Origin: Pseudomonadota bacterium
GTDB lineage: Bacteria; Pseudomonadota; Alphaproteobacteria; Rhizobiales; Devosiaceae
Reading direction: 5' to 3'
Assembly: GCA_023433775.1 (NCBI GenBank)
Contig: JAEYTY010000019.1
Coordinates: forward strand, 14,244 to 78,243
Length of the DNA stretch: 64,000 nucleotides
Both the position numbers and the translations under genes were made by a program. Below, piece by piece: positions 55,501 through 63,418 of this stretch (position 1 is its first letter; each line of letters starts with the position of its first letter). The notes beneath the pieces were generated by a model. That model was given only the letters and a program-made list of their open reading frames with translations, was not told where the DNA came from and ran no database searches.

Positions 55501-55716
55501 CGTCCCGGAATAGCCGACATGGAGGACGCCCACGATAGCCCAGGGTGAAGATTGAGAACCAGGAACAGTGACGATCTGCCCTCCATCTATAGAAAATTGC
55601 GCGTGTGCCGGCATCGCCACATGGGACAGGGCAGCTGCAATCGCCAGTACGGAAATTCCCCGCATAAACGCAATGAGACGTGTGATTGAAACGTGCTGAT
55701 AGTTCCGGCGATGCAT
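52534..55716 (-). CDS. Autotransporter with repeat-built passenger domain
   Basis: A type Va secreted protein of about 1060 residues. The N-terminus has an extended signal peptide (HRRNYQHVSITRLIAFMRG, then ISVLAIAAALSHVAMPAHA). The passenger starts with six to seven units of about 50 residues rich in Gly, Thr and Ser (VTVSGTGSTWTNS, VGxxGTGxLTI, xGGxVSNT), then autotransporter beta-strand repeats (GTGTLTLAGSNTYSGVTTI). The last 270 residues form a beta-barrel ending in the outer-membrane phenylalanine (SIGVQF). It probably exposes an adhesin or autoaggregation factor. The ATG at 55716 is chosen from the signal peptide; no clear ribosome site. Confidence 0.9.
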   Translation of the reverse strand: MHRRNYQHVSITRLIAFMRGISVLAIAAALSHVAMPAHAQFSIDGGQIVTVPGSQSSPWAIVGVLHVGYSGTGTLLIAGGGAVSNTYSIVGRDVGSEGTVTVSGTGSTWTNGGEIYVGNDGTGRLTIANGGKVGSAMGYVGYNTGSVGAATVSGAGSAWTNSSIFYVGSFGTGTLTIEDGGTVSNTRAYIALGADGDGTVTVSGAGSTWINSASLRVGHHGTGRLIIAGGGAANNTYSFVGEQSGSEGTVSVSGAGSKWTNSAILTIGYRGTSKLTIEDGGTVSNTMATIGNQTGSDGTVTVSGTGSTWTNSDMLAVGHGRLTIAAGGAVSSLKGDVGYSFGSVSTVSVSGTGSTWTNSAELNVGSLGTGTLTIADGGVVSASSTIVALLSNSTGTLRLEGGAGGSGVLATGQVIAGLGNASIVFDGGTLRLTAQQSNLFSNFAAVDITLAAGGAVIDTNGFNATTNVELTGAGGLTKTGTGTLTLAGSNTYSGVTTILNGRLVIAGSLAGTVEARGGQLTVADTANFTGTLEISAGGKVGGTGTLGTVNVGSGGILSPGNSIGAVTIATLNVGAGSFYDVELKNGGNTPGVHNDLVNVTGTATFTDGLTIRVTPENGSDNGSNYTVGTVYTVLTTTNPGDLVFNGALDVTDTFVFLNFKGSQDGQNMYLTSELAATTFCQTGSGANQCGAGGAAFDLGTGNGVFNAMLGLGQEQVAGALASLSGEAHASVQNVVDQSFAQLGDTLTARGSDGLAALKAAMAPLGYAAQAEGSGLAAIDSVMFSPVAASAWLTPLGGRGSIAADANAAGLDYWHGGLSGGYELAGDNALVGVAFGYQRGSVSVAARQSQTTLDSFMLGTYGALRNGPNAVTGALTMGTSHVATSRTIAVGAVTNQASADYWTQSIAVALEAAHDFDLGNGTTLSPLATLGLGWSGHGGFSETGAGAFNLTAAANGTVHLDAGLGLGISHVVATEAGTLTLSGRALWEHGFAGQNTQSMTFAGGATPFTVQGPDAGRDRLRLGAGLDFEADNGLTLGLDYAGVFSASQQAHKASGSIGVQF
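54544..55545 (-). repeat. Tandem 150-bp units in the autotransporter passenger
   Basis: Six units of 50 codons (one shortened to 47), preceded by a partial unit, cover this stretch. Each has the pattern GSxGTVTVSGxGSTWTNS, VGxxGTGxLTIxxGG, VSNTxxxxG. Copies differ at many positions, so the array is old rather than freshly expanded, but it could still recombine. Confidence 0.85.
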
Positions 55717-56021
55717 AGGCTCAGTCAGGTCCTGTCTCGATGCGCTGGCATGTCCGCGCCAGTTGCAGAAAGGCGGCATTATCCGCCTTGGGCAAACCGC
55801 GCCCATCGCTAGGAATAGCGACAGTCGTCCCCCGATCAGCTTTGCTAAAACCGCGGACACAACCAGCCAATCGGACAAACCCTTGGCACGCCGCTCAGGC
55901 AGAGTCCTGAAATCGCGCCGCTAAAATTCTGATATTTTTCTGAAATTTGCAGTCTGGGAACCGATGTGAGGCTCTGGCCTCACTCAATTGCCTCCGGTCG
56001 CTACATTTCCGCTGCTGGCAT
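55717..56021. other. Intergenic region upstream of the autotransporter
   Basis: About 305 bases between the autotransporter start and the AraC-family gene's stop. An AT-rich stretch near 55922-55950 could hold promoter elements. The upstream continuation of the autotransporter frame lacks a signal peptide at its own start and was not taken as coding. I see no other feature. Confidence 0.6.
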
Positions 56022-56933
56022 TCAGTTTGCAGCGGCGCGGCCAGCGGCACGAAATTCGAGGGGGGCCATGCCCGTGCGCCGACGCAGCACCTTGGCCAGG
56101 TAATTGCTGCCTGCAAAGCCCGTCATTGCTGCAATCTCGCCCACCGACATCTCTGTGGCCATCAGGAGGCGCTCGACGCGCTCAATCCGCCGGACTTGCA
56201 CGTAGTCGGAGGGAGCAGTGCCCATATTGGCGCTGAATTGGCGGACGAAATGGGCGCGGCTCATATCCGCGACGGCAGCAAGGCGCTCGACAGCCAGGGT
56301 GTCCGAGAGGTTGGCGTCCACATAGGCAATCACCCGCGCGATTCCCGAGGGCAATGGCAGTTCGGCCGGTGGTCTGCCGCCAAAAACACCATCATGCAGC
56401 GCCGCCATTGCGGCATAGGCGGCACTGGATATCAGTCCCGGTGAGGGATCTGGCTGTGTCAGAAGCGTCAGGCCAGCCCCGGCAAGCTGGTCTGTTTCAG
56501 CGTCGCCCATAACCAGAACCGGGCCGGCGGCATCCAGGATTTCGCGCGCTAACCGCAATGCTTCCCGGCCATTGAGCAGCAGCCAGAAATACTCCCAGTG
56601 CCCGCCTCGCTCGAGATAGTAGCGGTGCGCATGGGGCATGGTTACCAGCATGGTCTTGCCCGGTGTCAATCTGTACTGCACCCCGGCGTAATCAAGACGC
56701 CCCTCTCCATGAGTGGTGTGCTGAATGACCAGGAAAGGCGCGGTGCCGCGCTTCATTCCATCCCAGGAATAGACCTCGTTTCGTCGCTGCTCATAGCCCG
56801 CCGCAACCGCCATGCAGTGGAGTGGCGCAAGGCTGCGGGGCGCGGTGAGCTGACTTATGTCAAAGCCATGGTCGAGGAGAGAGGTGAGCACAAAATTACC
56901 CAGGATCGCACAAGCTTTCTCTACACCAGCCAC
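56022..56933 (-). CDS. AraC-family regulator (divergent to GH4)
   Basis: A 303-residue regulator. The N-terminal sensor has a cupin-like portion (RLTPGKTMLVTMPHAHRYY), and the C-terminal pair of helix-turn-helices reads LAVERLAAVADMSRAHFVRQ and GEIAAMTGFAGSNYLAKVLRRRTG. The start is uncertain: GTG 56933 is the longest option and no good ribosome site is seen. It is divergent to the GH4 gene across 60 bases, so it most likely activates it in response to an alpha-galactoside. The C-terminal MAPLEFR matches AraC family ends. Confidence 0.85.
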   Translation of the reverse strand: MAGVEKACAILGNFVLTSLLDHGFDISQLTAPRSLAPLHCMAVAAGYEQRRNEVYSWDGMKRGTAPFLVIQHTTHGEGRLDYAGVQYRLTPGKTMLVTMPHAHRYYLERGGHWEYFWLLLNGREALRLAREILDAAGPVLVMGDAETDQLAGAGLTLLTQPDPSPGLISSAAYAAMAALHDGVFGGRPPAELPLPSGIARVIAYVDANLSDTLAVERLAAVADMSRAHFVRQFSANMGTAPSDYVQVRRIERVERLLMATEMSVGEIAAMTGFAGSNYLAKVLRRRTGMAPLEFRAAGRAAAN

Positions 56934-56954
56934 AGCGCCGGGGCTAGATATTGC

Positions 56955-56967
56955 TAGCAGACTGCTA
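56955..56967. promoter_or_regulatory. Palindrome between AraC and GH4 genes
   Basis: TAGCAG-A-CTGCTA is a perfect inverted repeat with a one-base centre, in a slightly larger imperfect dyad (TTGCTAGCAG / ACTGCTAACG). TTGACC (56970) just downstream could be a -35 box for the GH4 gene. Candidate operator. Confidence 0.5.
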
Positions 56968-56993
56968 ACGTTGACCGCACCGGAGGAGAGAAT

Positions 56994-58448
56994 ATGTCAT
57001 TCAAGGTTACTGTGATCGGTGCGGGTTCTGTCGGCTTCACCAAAACCCTGATTTCGGACTTGTTGAAGGTGCCGGAATTCGCCGATGTCGAATTCGCCCT
57101 CACGGACATCAATCCCCACAATCTCGATATGGTGCGCCAGATCATCGAGACCATTGTTTCGGTGAACCGTTTGCCGGCAAAGGTCACGGCGACGACAGAC
57201 CGCCGCGCGGCACTGACCGGGGCGCGCTACATCATGAGCTGCGTTCGTGTCGGCGGGCTGGAAGCCTTTTCGAGCGACATTTCGATCCCCCTGAAATATG
57301 GGGTCGACCAGTGCGTGGGCGATACCATCTGTGCCGGCGGCATTCTTTATGGCCAGCGCAATATTCCGGTGATCCTCGATTTCTGCAAGGATATCCGCGA
57401 GGTTGCCGAGCCGGGAGCGCTGTTCCTCAACTATGCCAATCCCATGGCGATGAACACCTGGGCGGCTGACCTTTATGGCGGCGTCAATGTCGTGGGCCTC
57501 TGCCACGGTGTGCAACATGGCGCGCATCAGATTGCCCAGGTCCTGGAAGTCGATGACAGCGAACTCGAATATGTCTGCTCGGGCATCAACCACCAGACCT
57601 GGTATATCGACATCCGCGCCAAGGGCCGGAAAATCGAAAAGGACGAGCTGATCGAAGGCTTTGAGCGGCACCCGATCTACGCCAAGACCGAGAAGGTGCG
57701 CATCGACGTGCTCAAGCGCTTCGGTGTCTATTCGACCGAGTCCAATGGGCACCTGTCCGAATATCTGCCCTGGTATCGTAAGCGCCCGGAGGAAATCGGC
57801 CGCTGGATCGACATGAGCGACTGGATTCACGGCGAAACCGGCGGGTATCTGCGCTATTCGACCGAACGCCGGAACTGGTTTGAAACCGACTTCCCCATGT
57901 TCAAGGAGCAGGCAAACAAGCCGCTTTCCGAGCACAAGCGGACAAGCGAACATGCCAGCCATATCATTGAGGCGATGGAAACTGGCCGGTCCTATCGCGG
58001 GCATTTCAACCGGCGCAATAATGGCATCATCACCAATCTACCCGATGACGCCATCATTGAAAGCCCCGGCTATGTCGATCGTTTCGGCATCAACATGATC
58101 GAAGGCATCACGCTTCCAACGGCCTGTGCGGCGACATGTTCGGTCTCGGTCTCGGTGCAGCGCCTCTCGGTCGAGGCTGCCATGACCGGCAATATTGAAA
58201 CACTCAAATTGGCTGTGCTGCATGACCCGCTGGTTGGCGCCATCTGCACCCCGGATGAGGTATGGGCCATGGTCGACGAAATGGTGGTCGCCCAGGCGCA
58301 ATGGCTGCCGCAATATGCCGATGCCGTTGCGGCGGCCAAGGAACGGATTGCCAAGTCGACTGTGAAGACACGCGACTGGGAAGGTGCTGCCCGCAAACGC
58401 GTCCGTTCAGTCGAAGAATTGCGCGAGATGAGCGGCACACATCGCTAG
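56994..58448 (+). CDS. GH4 alpha-galactosidase (MelA-like)
   Basis: A 484-residue NAD- and Mn-dependent glycosidase. It has the N-terminal VIGAGSVGFTKTLISDLL nucleotide-binding loop, FLNYANPMAMNTWA, and CHGVQHGAHQIA, equivalent to the CHSVQ metal-binding site of MelA. GH4 enzymes use a redox-elimination mechanism rather than two carboxylates. The sequence is closest in style to alpha-galactosidases, although GH4 also contains alpha-glucosidases and 6-phospho-glycosidases. Cytoplasmic; it would act on sugars from the ABC importer at 61 kb. Its start has a GGAGGAGAG ribosome site. Confidence 0.9.
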   Translation: MSFKVTVIGAGSVGFTKTLISDLLKVPEFADVEFALTDINPHNLDMVRQIIETIVSVNRLPAKVTATTDRRAALTGARYIMSCVRVGGLEAFSSDISIPLKYGVDQCVGDTICAGGILYGQRNIPVILDFCKDIREVAEPGALFLNYANPMAMNTWAADLYGGVNVVGLCHGVQHGAHQIAQVLEVDDSELEYVCSGINHQTWYIDIRAKGRKIEKDELIEGFERHPIYAKTEKVRIDVLKRFGVYSTESNGHLSEYLPWYRKRPEEIGRWIDMSDWIHGETGGYLRYSTERRNWFETDFPMFKEQANKPLSEHKRTSEHASHIIEAMETGRSYRGHFNRRNNGIITNLPDDAIIESPGYVDRFGINMIEGITLPTACAATCSVSVSVQRLSVEAAMTGNIETLKLAVLHDPLVGAICTPDEVWAMVDEMVVAQAQWLPQYADAVAAAKERIAKSTVKTRDWEGAARKRVRSVEELREMSGTHR

Positions 58449-58475
58449 GTTTCCGGCGTACCTCCCGCCGCCGAG

Positions 58476-58509
58476 GAAAGCGGCTCGGCATCGCTGCCGG
58501 GCCGCTTTC
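58476..58509 (+). terminator. Strong stem-loop after GH4
   Basis: GAAAGCGGC (58476-58484) pairs with GCCGCTTTC (58501-58509), continued by CGGCA/TGCCG with a TCGC loop, about 14 bp in all. It lies 27 bases after the stop codon; no T-run, but the stem is strong. Confidence 0.6.
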
Positions 58510-58529
58510 GCCGTTATGACGAAGGTTTT

Positions 58530-58543
58530 CGGTTTTCTAAGAA
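58530..58543. promoter_or_regulatory. Shared 14-mer site upstream of the halogenase-like gene
   Basis: CGGTTTTCTAAGAA is identical, on the opposite strand, to 61101-61114 upstream of the AraC-family gene and binding-protein gene. It lies 76 bases before the halogenase-like start and between CGAAGGTT (58520-58527) and AACCTTCG (58561-58568). Probable binding site for one of the AraC-family regulators. Confidence 0.6.
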
Positions 58544-58619
58544 GTTGCGGCAGGCACTCGAACCTTCGCTTGTCTCCGCACTGTGTCGAAACTAACCTTG
58601 ATGCAAGGGAGGAACGGGA

Positions 58620-60161
58620 ATGGACACGCCGTCCCACTACGTCATCGTTGGCGGGGAACAGCGGGTTGGATAGCCGCCTTCATCATTCAGGATGAGGCAC
58701 GGCGCCGGGGACTGGATTTTCGTATTTCGGTCGTCGAGAGCAGCAAGGTTCCGACCGTCGGCGTTGGCGAGGCAACCACGGCTGCCTTCCGCGTGCTGCT
58801 CAAGCACTTCGGCATCGACGAGTTCGAGTTTTTCCGCAAGACCGATGCCAGCTTCAAGCTGGGCATTCGGCACGAAGACTGGCGACGCAAGGGCTTCACC
58901 TATTACGGGCCGATCGATGATCCGCACCAGGTGGTGCAGGCGCCGCCGGGGGCGCCGAGCGATTATCTCAATGTCTATGCCGTGGCCGCGGGGCGCCCGG
59001 TGCAGGACATGCACATGTTCCAGCCGCTTCTCGAGCAATGGAAAGCTCCCTATGCGCGAAAACCTGATGGGGGTCTGATCCCTCTCGGGCCTTTCCATCA
59101 CGCCTTTCATTTTGACCAGGCGCTGGTGGGAAAGTTTTTTCGCCAGCAAGTCCAAAGACGTTGAAAAGGTTGATGCACTGGTTGAAGGCGTGGAGCGCAA
59201 TCCCGAGACCGGCGACATCACCGCGCTGGTACTCAAGGGCAATCAGCGGCTTACGGGCGACTTCTTCATCGATGCGACAGGCTTTCGCAAGCAGCTTATC
59301 GTCAAGCAATTGCAGGCGCCCTGGATATCCTATGCCCATGAACTGCCGGTCAACCGGGCCTTGCCGTTCTGGATCGATGTCAAAGAGGGCGCGGAGCTGC
59401 CCAATTATACGCGGGCCTGGGCGCAAAATTCAGGCTGGATGTGGCAGATCCCGACGCGTACGCGCTTTGGCTGCGGCTATGTCTATTCCGATGAATTCAC
59501 GACGCCGGACGAGGCGAAAGCCGAGGTCGAAGCGGTATTGGGGCACGAGATCGAGGTGCGAGGCGATATCCGTTTCCAGATCGGGCGGCTGGAAAAGGCA
59601 TGGATCGGCAATTGCCTCGCGGTAGGGCTGAGTTCGAGCTTTCTCGAGCCACTCGAATCCACCTCGATCCATGGCACCATCGTGCAGATGATGCTGTTCG
59701 CCCAGCGCTATATGGACCGGCCGGACCGGATCACCCCTGTTTCGCGAGACGACTATAATGCCCGGGTCGGTCGGCAGGTGGATGACTTCCGCACCTTCGT
59801 GAATACCCATTACGTCACCGAGCGGGACGATACGCCGTTCTGGCGCGAGGTGCGGGCCAATCGCATTCACCCCGAAACCAGAGAGCGGCTGGGACGCTGG
59901 AAACAGCAGATGCCGCGCCATGAAGATTTCCCGAACTATCTCTGGGGTCTGCCGCATATCGAGACGCAATTGCACTATCCCGTGCTCAACGGGCTCGGGC
60001 TGCTCGACCAGGACCTGGCGCGCCGGGAGATGGCAGCGGATCCGAAATTGCGTCAGTTTGCGCGCGAAACTTTTGAAGGGCTGGTGCGTGAATATCGGGC
60101 CGCTGCGCAACAGGCGCTGGGGCACGCCGAGTTTTTGCGCATCGTGCAGGAGATGGGTTAG
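58620..60161 (+). pseudogene. Flavin-dependent tryptophan-halogenase-like gene with two compensating frameshifts
   Basis: The ATG at 58620 (after GGGAGG) opens TPSHYVIVGG, then the frame breaks at the GGGG run 58653-58656; one more G would restore VIVGGGTAGWIAAF, the GxGxxG FAD-binding loop. The frame breaks again at TTTTTT 59135-59140; removing one T joins the two parts as VGKFFASKSKDVEKVDALV. Both repairs give one ORF of 513 residues in a single frame. Halogenase hallmarks are GVGEATT, TDASFKLG with the catalytic Lys, and SGWMWQIP (WxWxIP motif). Related proteins occur in carbohydrate loci and their substrate is usually unknown. Sequencing error or recent decay are both possible. Confidence 0.75.
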
Positions 60162-60166
60162 GGGAC

Positions 60167-61087
60167 CTACCCGATCTTGTTCTCCCGCATCTGGCTGGGG
60201 GTCATGCCATAGGCCTTGCGGAAATGTTCGTAGAACTGGGTCTGGCTGGAAAAGCCGGACTGGAAGGCGATGTTGGCAATTGCCAGATTGCTGTCGAATA
60301 AGAGAGAGCGGGCGCGGATCAGGCGCATCCGGGTCACGAATTTCTGGATCGAAATGCGCATGACCTTGGTGAAGAGGTTGGTGGCGTAATTGGGATGCAG
60401 GCCCACGACATCGGCAATGTCTTCCACAGTCAGCGGATCGGTGATGTTCTCCACGATATGGCGGACCATGCGCACCACATAGCGCACCGGGCTGGCAGTG
60501 CGGCTGCGCGAGGTCGTCTTTTCGAGCCAGGCGGGCAACAATTCATCCCAGCCGGTGATGGCGGCGCGGCGGAACATGGTGCCAATCTCGGCCCGCACCA
60601 GATCAGAGCGCAGTGAATTGCCACTGCGATAATCGGCGTGCCAGCGTTCAAGGGTTTCAAGACCGATACATTCGGGCGCCAGCTGCACCACGCCGCCGCC
60701 CATCAGTGTCTCGGTCAACCGCCCCAGCTGGGGCATTTCGAGAAAGGCATCCATGGGCAGGTAGATGTTAAGCTGGCGGGCCCTGTCGGCATTGCGCAGG
60801 CCAACGGTCTGGTGCGGAATGCCAGCCCAGAAGGCGACGAGGCGGTTGGCTCCGACAGTCAGCGGGCCGCCGTCGAAAACATAATCCATGGTGCCCGAGG
60901 TCAGCCAGTTGAACTCGATATGGCCGTGGCTATGCGGTTCTGACATGATCTGGGGTGGAAAGGCACGGATGCCGAAGCGCCCGAATGCCTTGCCGGAAGC
61001 GTAGAAACTTCTGTCCGGCCGCGGTGTCGGGCGCGGTGCCTTCTCCTTTGCACCTGTGGTGCCGGTGTCCATTTCCGTACCAGTCAT
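60167..61087 (-). CDS. AraC-family regulator with cupin sensor (MelR-like)
   Basis: A 306-residue regulator. A disordered N-terminus (Thr/Pro/Lys-rich) precedes a cupin-like sensor (EPHSHGHIEFNWLTSGTMDY), and the C-terminal domain is LTVEDIADVVGLHPNYATNLF plus IANIAFQSGFSSQTQFYEHFR. These features resemble MelR, the melibiose activator. It ends five bases after the halogenase-like gene stop on the opposite strand and is divergent from the ABC binding-protein gene. A 14-mer site shared with the halogenase upstream region lies just upstream of its start. Confidence 0.87.
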   Translation of the reverse strand: MTGTEMDTGTTGAKEKAPRPTPRPDRSFYASGKAFGRFGIRAFPPQIMSEPHSHGHIEFNWLTSGTMDYVFDGGPLTVGANRLVAFWAGIPHQTVGLRNADRARQLNIYLPMDAFLEMPQLGRLTETLMGGGVVQLAPECIGLETLERWHADYRSGNSLRSDLVRAEIGTMFRRAAITGWDELLPAWLEKTTSRSRTASPVRYVVRMVRHIVENITDPLTVEDIADVVGLHPNYATNLFTKVMRISIQKFVTRMRLIRARSLLFDSNLAIANIAFQSGFSSQTQFYEHFRKAYGMTPSQMRENKIG

Positions 61088-61100
61088 ACTTTTCCAGAAA

Positions 61101-61114
61101 TTCTTAGAAAACCG
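61101..61114. promoter_or_regulatory. Shared 14-mer site upstream of araC-type and importer genes
   Basis: TTCTTAGAAAACCG, the reverse complement of 58530-58543, in front of the AraC-family gene (13 bases from its start) and 136 bases before the binding-protein gene. An adjacent TTTCCAGAAA block (61091-61100) gives a direct-repeat look typical of AraC-type sites. Confidence 0.6.
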
Positions 61115-61249
61115 GAATTAGTCACTATCATTCCGGATTGTATCACTTCATGCAAGGGGTAGGCTTTATCCATGCACGGAGGCAGGGTCGGAGAGGAGTA
61201 ACCGACCAGGGCATCAGCGCCTTTGCCCCGATTGCGATGGGAGGTTCTA

Positions 61250-63328
61250 TTGAAAAAGCATATCTATGCCCTTGGCGGGGCAGGACTTCTGCTGTCCGTA
61301 TCAATGCTGGCAATTCCAGCGCAGGAATTGAGCGGTGAACTGCCTGATCCGCCCGAATTCTCGGCGCAGAGTGAGCCGGTCTTCGTCAGTATTTCCGATA
61401 TTCTCGAATATCGCGCGCTGCCCGAATATCACGAGCCCGATTGGGTGACGTCCAAATATGTCGACGCCGGCACATTGCCGCCTGTCGCCGAGCGTCTTCC
61501 CAAGGAGCCGATGGTGTTCAAGGCCGGTAACATGCCGGACGGCATCGGCGTCTATGGCGACGTCATGCGTCACGTCATCGGCGGCCGGCCCGAAGGCTGG
61601 AACTATATCGGTGGCCAGAGCCAGGGCTGGGGCGGTATCGACATTGGGCTTTCCGAATGTCTGACGCGTACAGGTCCGTTGTTCATGGTCAAGGCCGATG
61701 AACTCGAACCCATGCCCAATCTTGCCAAGAGCTGGGAGTGGTCCGAAGACGGCAAGGAATTGACAATGCACCTCATCGAAGGTGCCAAGTGGTCCGATGG
61801 CGATGCCTTCGACAGCGAAGACGTCATGTTCTACTGGAACGACAACGTTCTCGATCCCAACGTGTCTCCCCTCAACGGCGCGACCCCGGAAAGCTTCGGC
61901 GCGGGAACGACGCTGGAAGCCATTGATGCCTACACCATCAAGTGGACTTTCCAGGAAAGCTTCCCGACGCAATATCTCTACACCATGGCCTATGGCACTT
62001 TCTGTCCCGGCCCGAGCCACATCCTCAAGCCTGCTCACCCGAACTATTCGGACAATACCTACGACCAGTACAAGAACGCCTTCCCGCCCGAATATATGAA
62101 CATGCCGGTGATGGGCGCCTGGGTTCCGGTCGAATATCGTCCTGACGACATCATCGTGCTGCGCCGCAATCCCTATTACTGGAAGGTCGACGAAAACGGC
62201 AATCAGCTGCCCTATCTCGATGAGATGCATTACCGCCTCTCGACCTGGGCTGACCGCGACGTACAGGCCGTTGCCGGTTCGGGCGACTTCTCCAACCTCG
62301 AACAGGCAGAAAGCTATGTGGAAGCCCTGAGGCGCTCGGCCGAAGACTCTGCTCCGGCCCGTCTGCAGTTCGGCGCCCGTACCATTGGCTACACGATGAA
62401 CCTCAACTTCTCGGCCAATGGCTGGGGTGAGCCGGACCCCCGGGCCCAGGCCGTGCGTGAACTCAATCGTAATCTGGACTTCCGCAAGGCGCTGACCGTG
62501 GCGCTGGATCGCCAGCGTTTGGGCGATGCACTGGTGCGTGGTCCGTTCACCGCCATCTATCCGGGCGGGCTCTATGCCGGCACGACCTATTACGACAAGG
62601 CATCCACCACCTACTATCCCTACAATCTCGAGGCCGCCAATGCGCTTCTTGATGAGCTGGGCCTGGTGGATACCGACGGCAATGGCGTCCGCAACTTCCC
62701 TGCGGATACCGCTGGTGGCGCTGACGTTGAAATCACCCTGCTGGCCAATGCAGATTACGGCACGGATACCAATCTGGCCGAAGGCGTGATTGCGATGATG
62801 GAGCCGCTTGGTCTGCGCGTCATCGCCAACTTCCAGCAGGGCACGGCGCGTGACGATATGGAAGCTGCCGGTCAGTTCGACTGGGCTGTGCGTCGCCAGA
62901 CTGCCGAAGTCGTCTCTGTCGTGCAGAATACCGCCGCTCTGGCACCGACCGGTCCGCGGACCAGCTGGTTCCACCGCGCTGGTTCGGATGGCACGCTCGA
63001 CCTGCTGCCCTTCGAGCAGGAGCTGGTTGACACGGTCAACGCCTTCATCGCCACCAGCGACAATGAAGAGCGTGCCGAGCTGATGAAAAAGTACCAGCAG
63101 CTCTACACCGAAAACGTCTATTCGGTGGGCCTGACCCAGTATCCGGGTGCGTTGATCATCAACAAGCGCTTCGCCAATATCCCGGCGGGTGCCCCGATCT
63201 TCATGTTCAACTGGGCCGAGGATAACATTATCCGCGAGCGGGTCTATGTGCCGGCAGATGCCCAGGGTGACTATGAACTGCACCCCGAAACCCTGCCGGG
63301 CGAACCCGGCGGCGTCGGTCCTGCCTAA
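61250..63328 (+). CDS. Family-5 ABC transporter substrate-binding protein
   Basis: A 692-residue periplasmic binding protein of the peptide/opine/nickel cluster (SBP family 5), which also includes alpha-galactoside-binding AgpA of Sinorhizobium. The TTG start at 61250 has GGGAGG five bases upstream and gives a normal signal peptide (KKHIYALGGAGLLLSVSM, then LAIPAQ). Family motifs include PNLAKSWEWSEDGKELTMHL, and the pair EDVMFYWNDNV and YLYTMAYGTF. Its length is greater than the usual 500-600 residues because of an N-terminal insertion before the first domain. Context with GH4 suggests uptake of alpha-galactosides; peptides cannot be excluded. Confidence 0.88.
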   Translation: MKKHIYALGGAGLLLSVSMLAIPAQELSGELPDPPEFSAQSEPVFVSISDILEYRALPEYHEPDWVTSKYVDAGTLPPVAERLPKEPMVFKAGNMPDGIGVYGDVMRHVIGGRPEGWNYIGGQSQGWGGIDIGLSECLTRTGPLFMVKADELEPMPNLAKSWEWSEDGKELTMHLIEGAKWSDGDAFDSEDVMFYWNDNVLDPNVSPLNGATPESFGAGTTLEAIDAYTIKWTFQESFPTQYLYTMAYGTFCPGPSHILKPAHPNYSDNTYDQYKNAFPPEYMNMPVMGAWVPVEYRPDDIIVLRRNPYYWKVDENGNQLPYLDEMHYRLSTWADRDVQAVAGSGDFSNLEQAESYVEALRRSAEDSAPARLQFGARTIGYTMNLNFSANGWGEPDPRAQAVRELNRNLDFRKALTVALDRQRLGDALVRGPFTAIYPGGLYAGTTYYDKASTTYYPYNLEAANALLDELGLVDTDGNGVRNFPADTAGGADVEITLLANADYGTDTNLAEGVIAMMEPLGLRVIANFQQGTARDDMEAAGQFDWAVRRQTAEVVSVVQNTAALAPTGPRTSWFHRAGSDGTLDLLPFEQELVDTVNAFIATSDNEERAELMKKYQQLYTENVYSVGLTQYPGALIINKRFANIPAGAPIFMFNWAEDNIIRERVYVPADAQGDYELHPETLPGEPGGVGPA

Positions 63329-63418
63329 TCCGAACGTCCGGGGGGCGGCACCCGTCGCCCTCCGGTCCCAGTCCTCTTCATAGGCGCGGGTCTCCACGCC
63401 CGAGCCAGTGAGGCCCCG

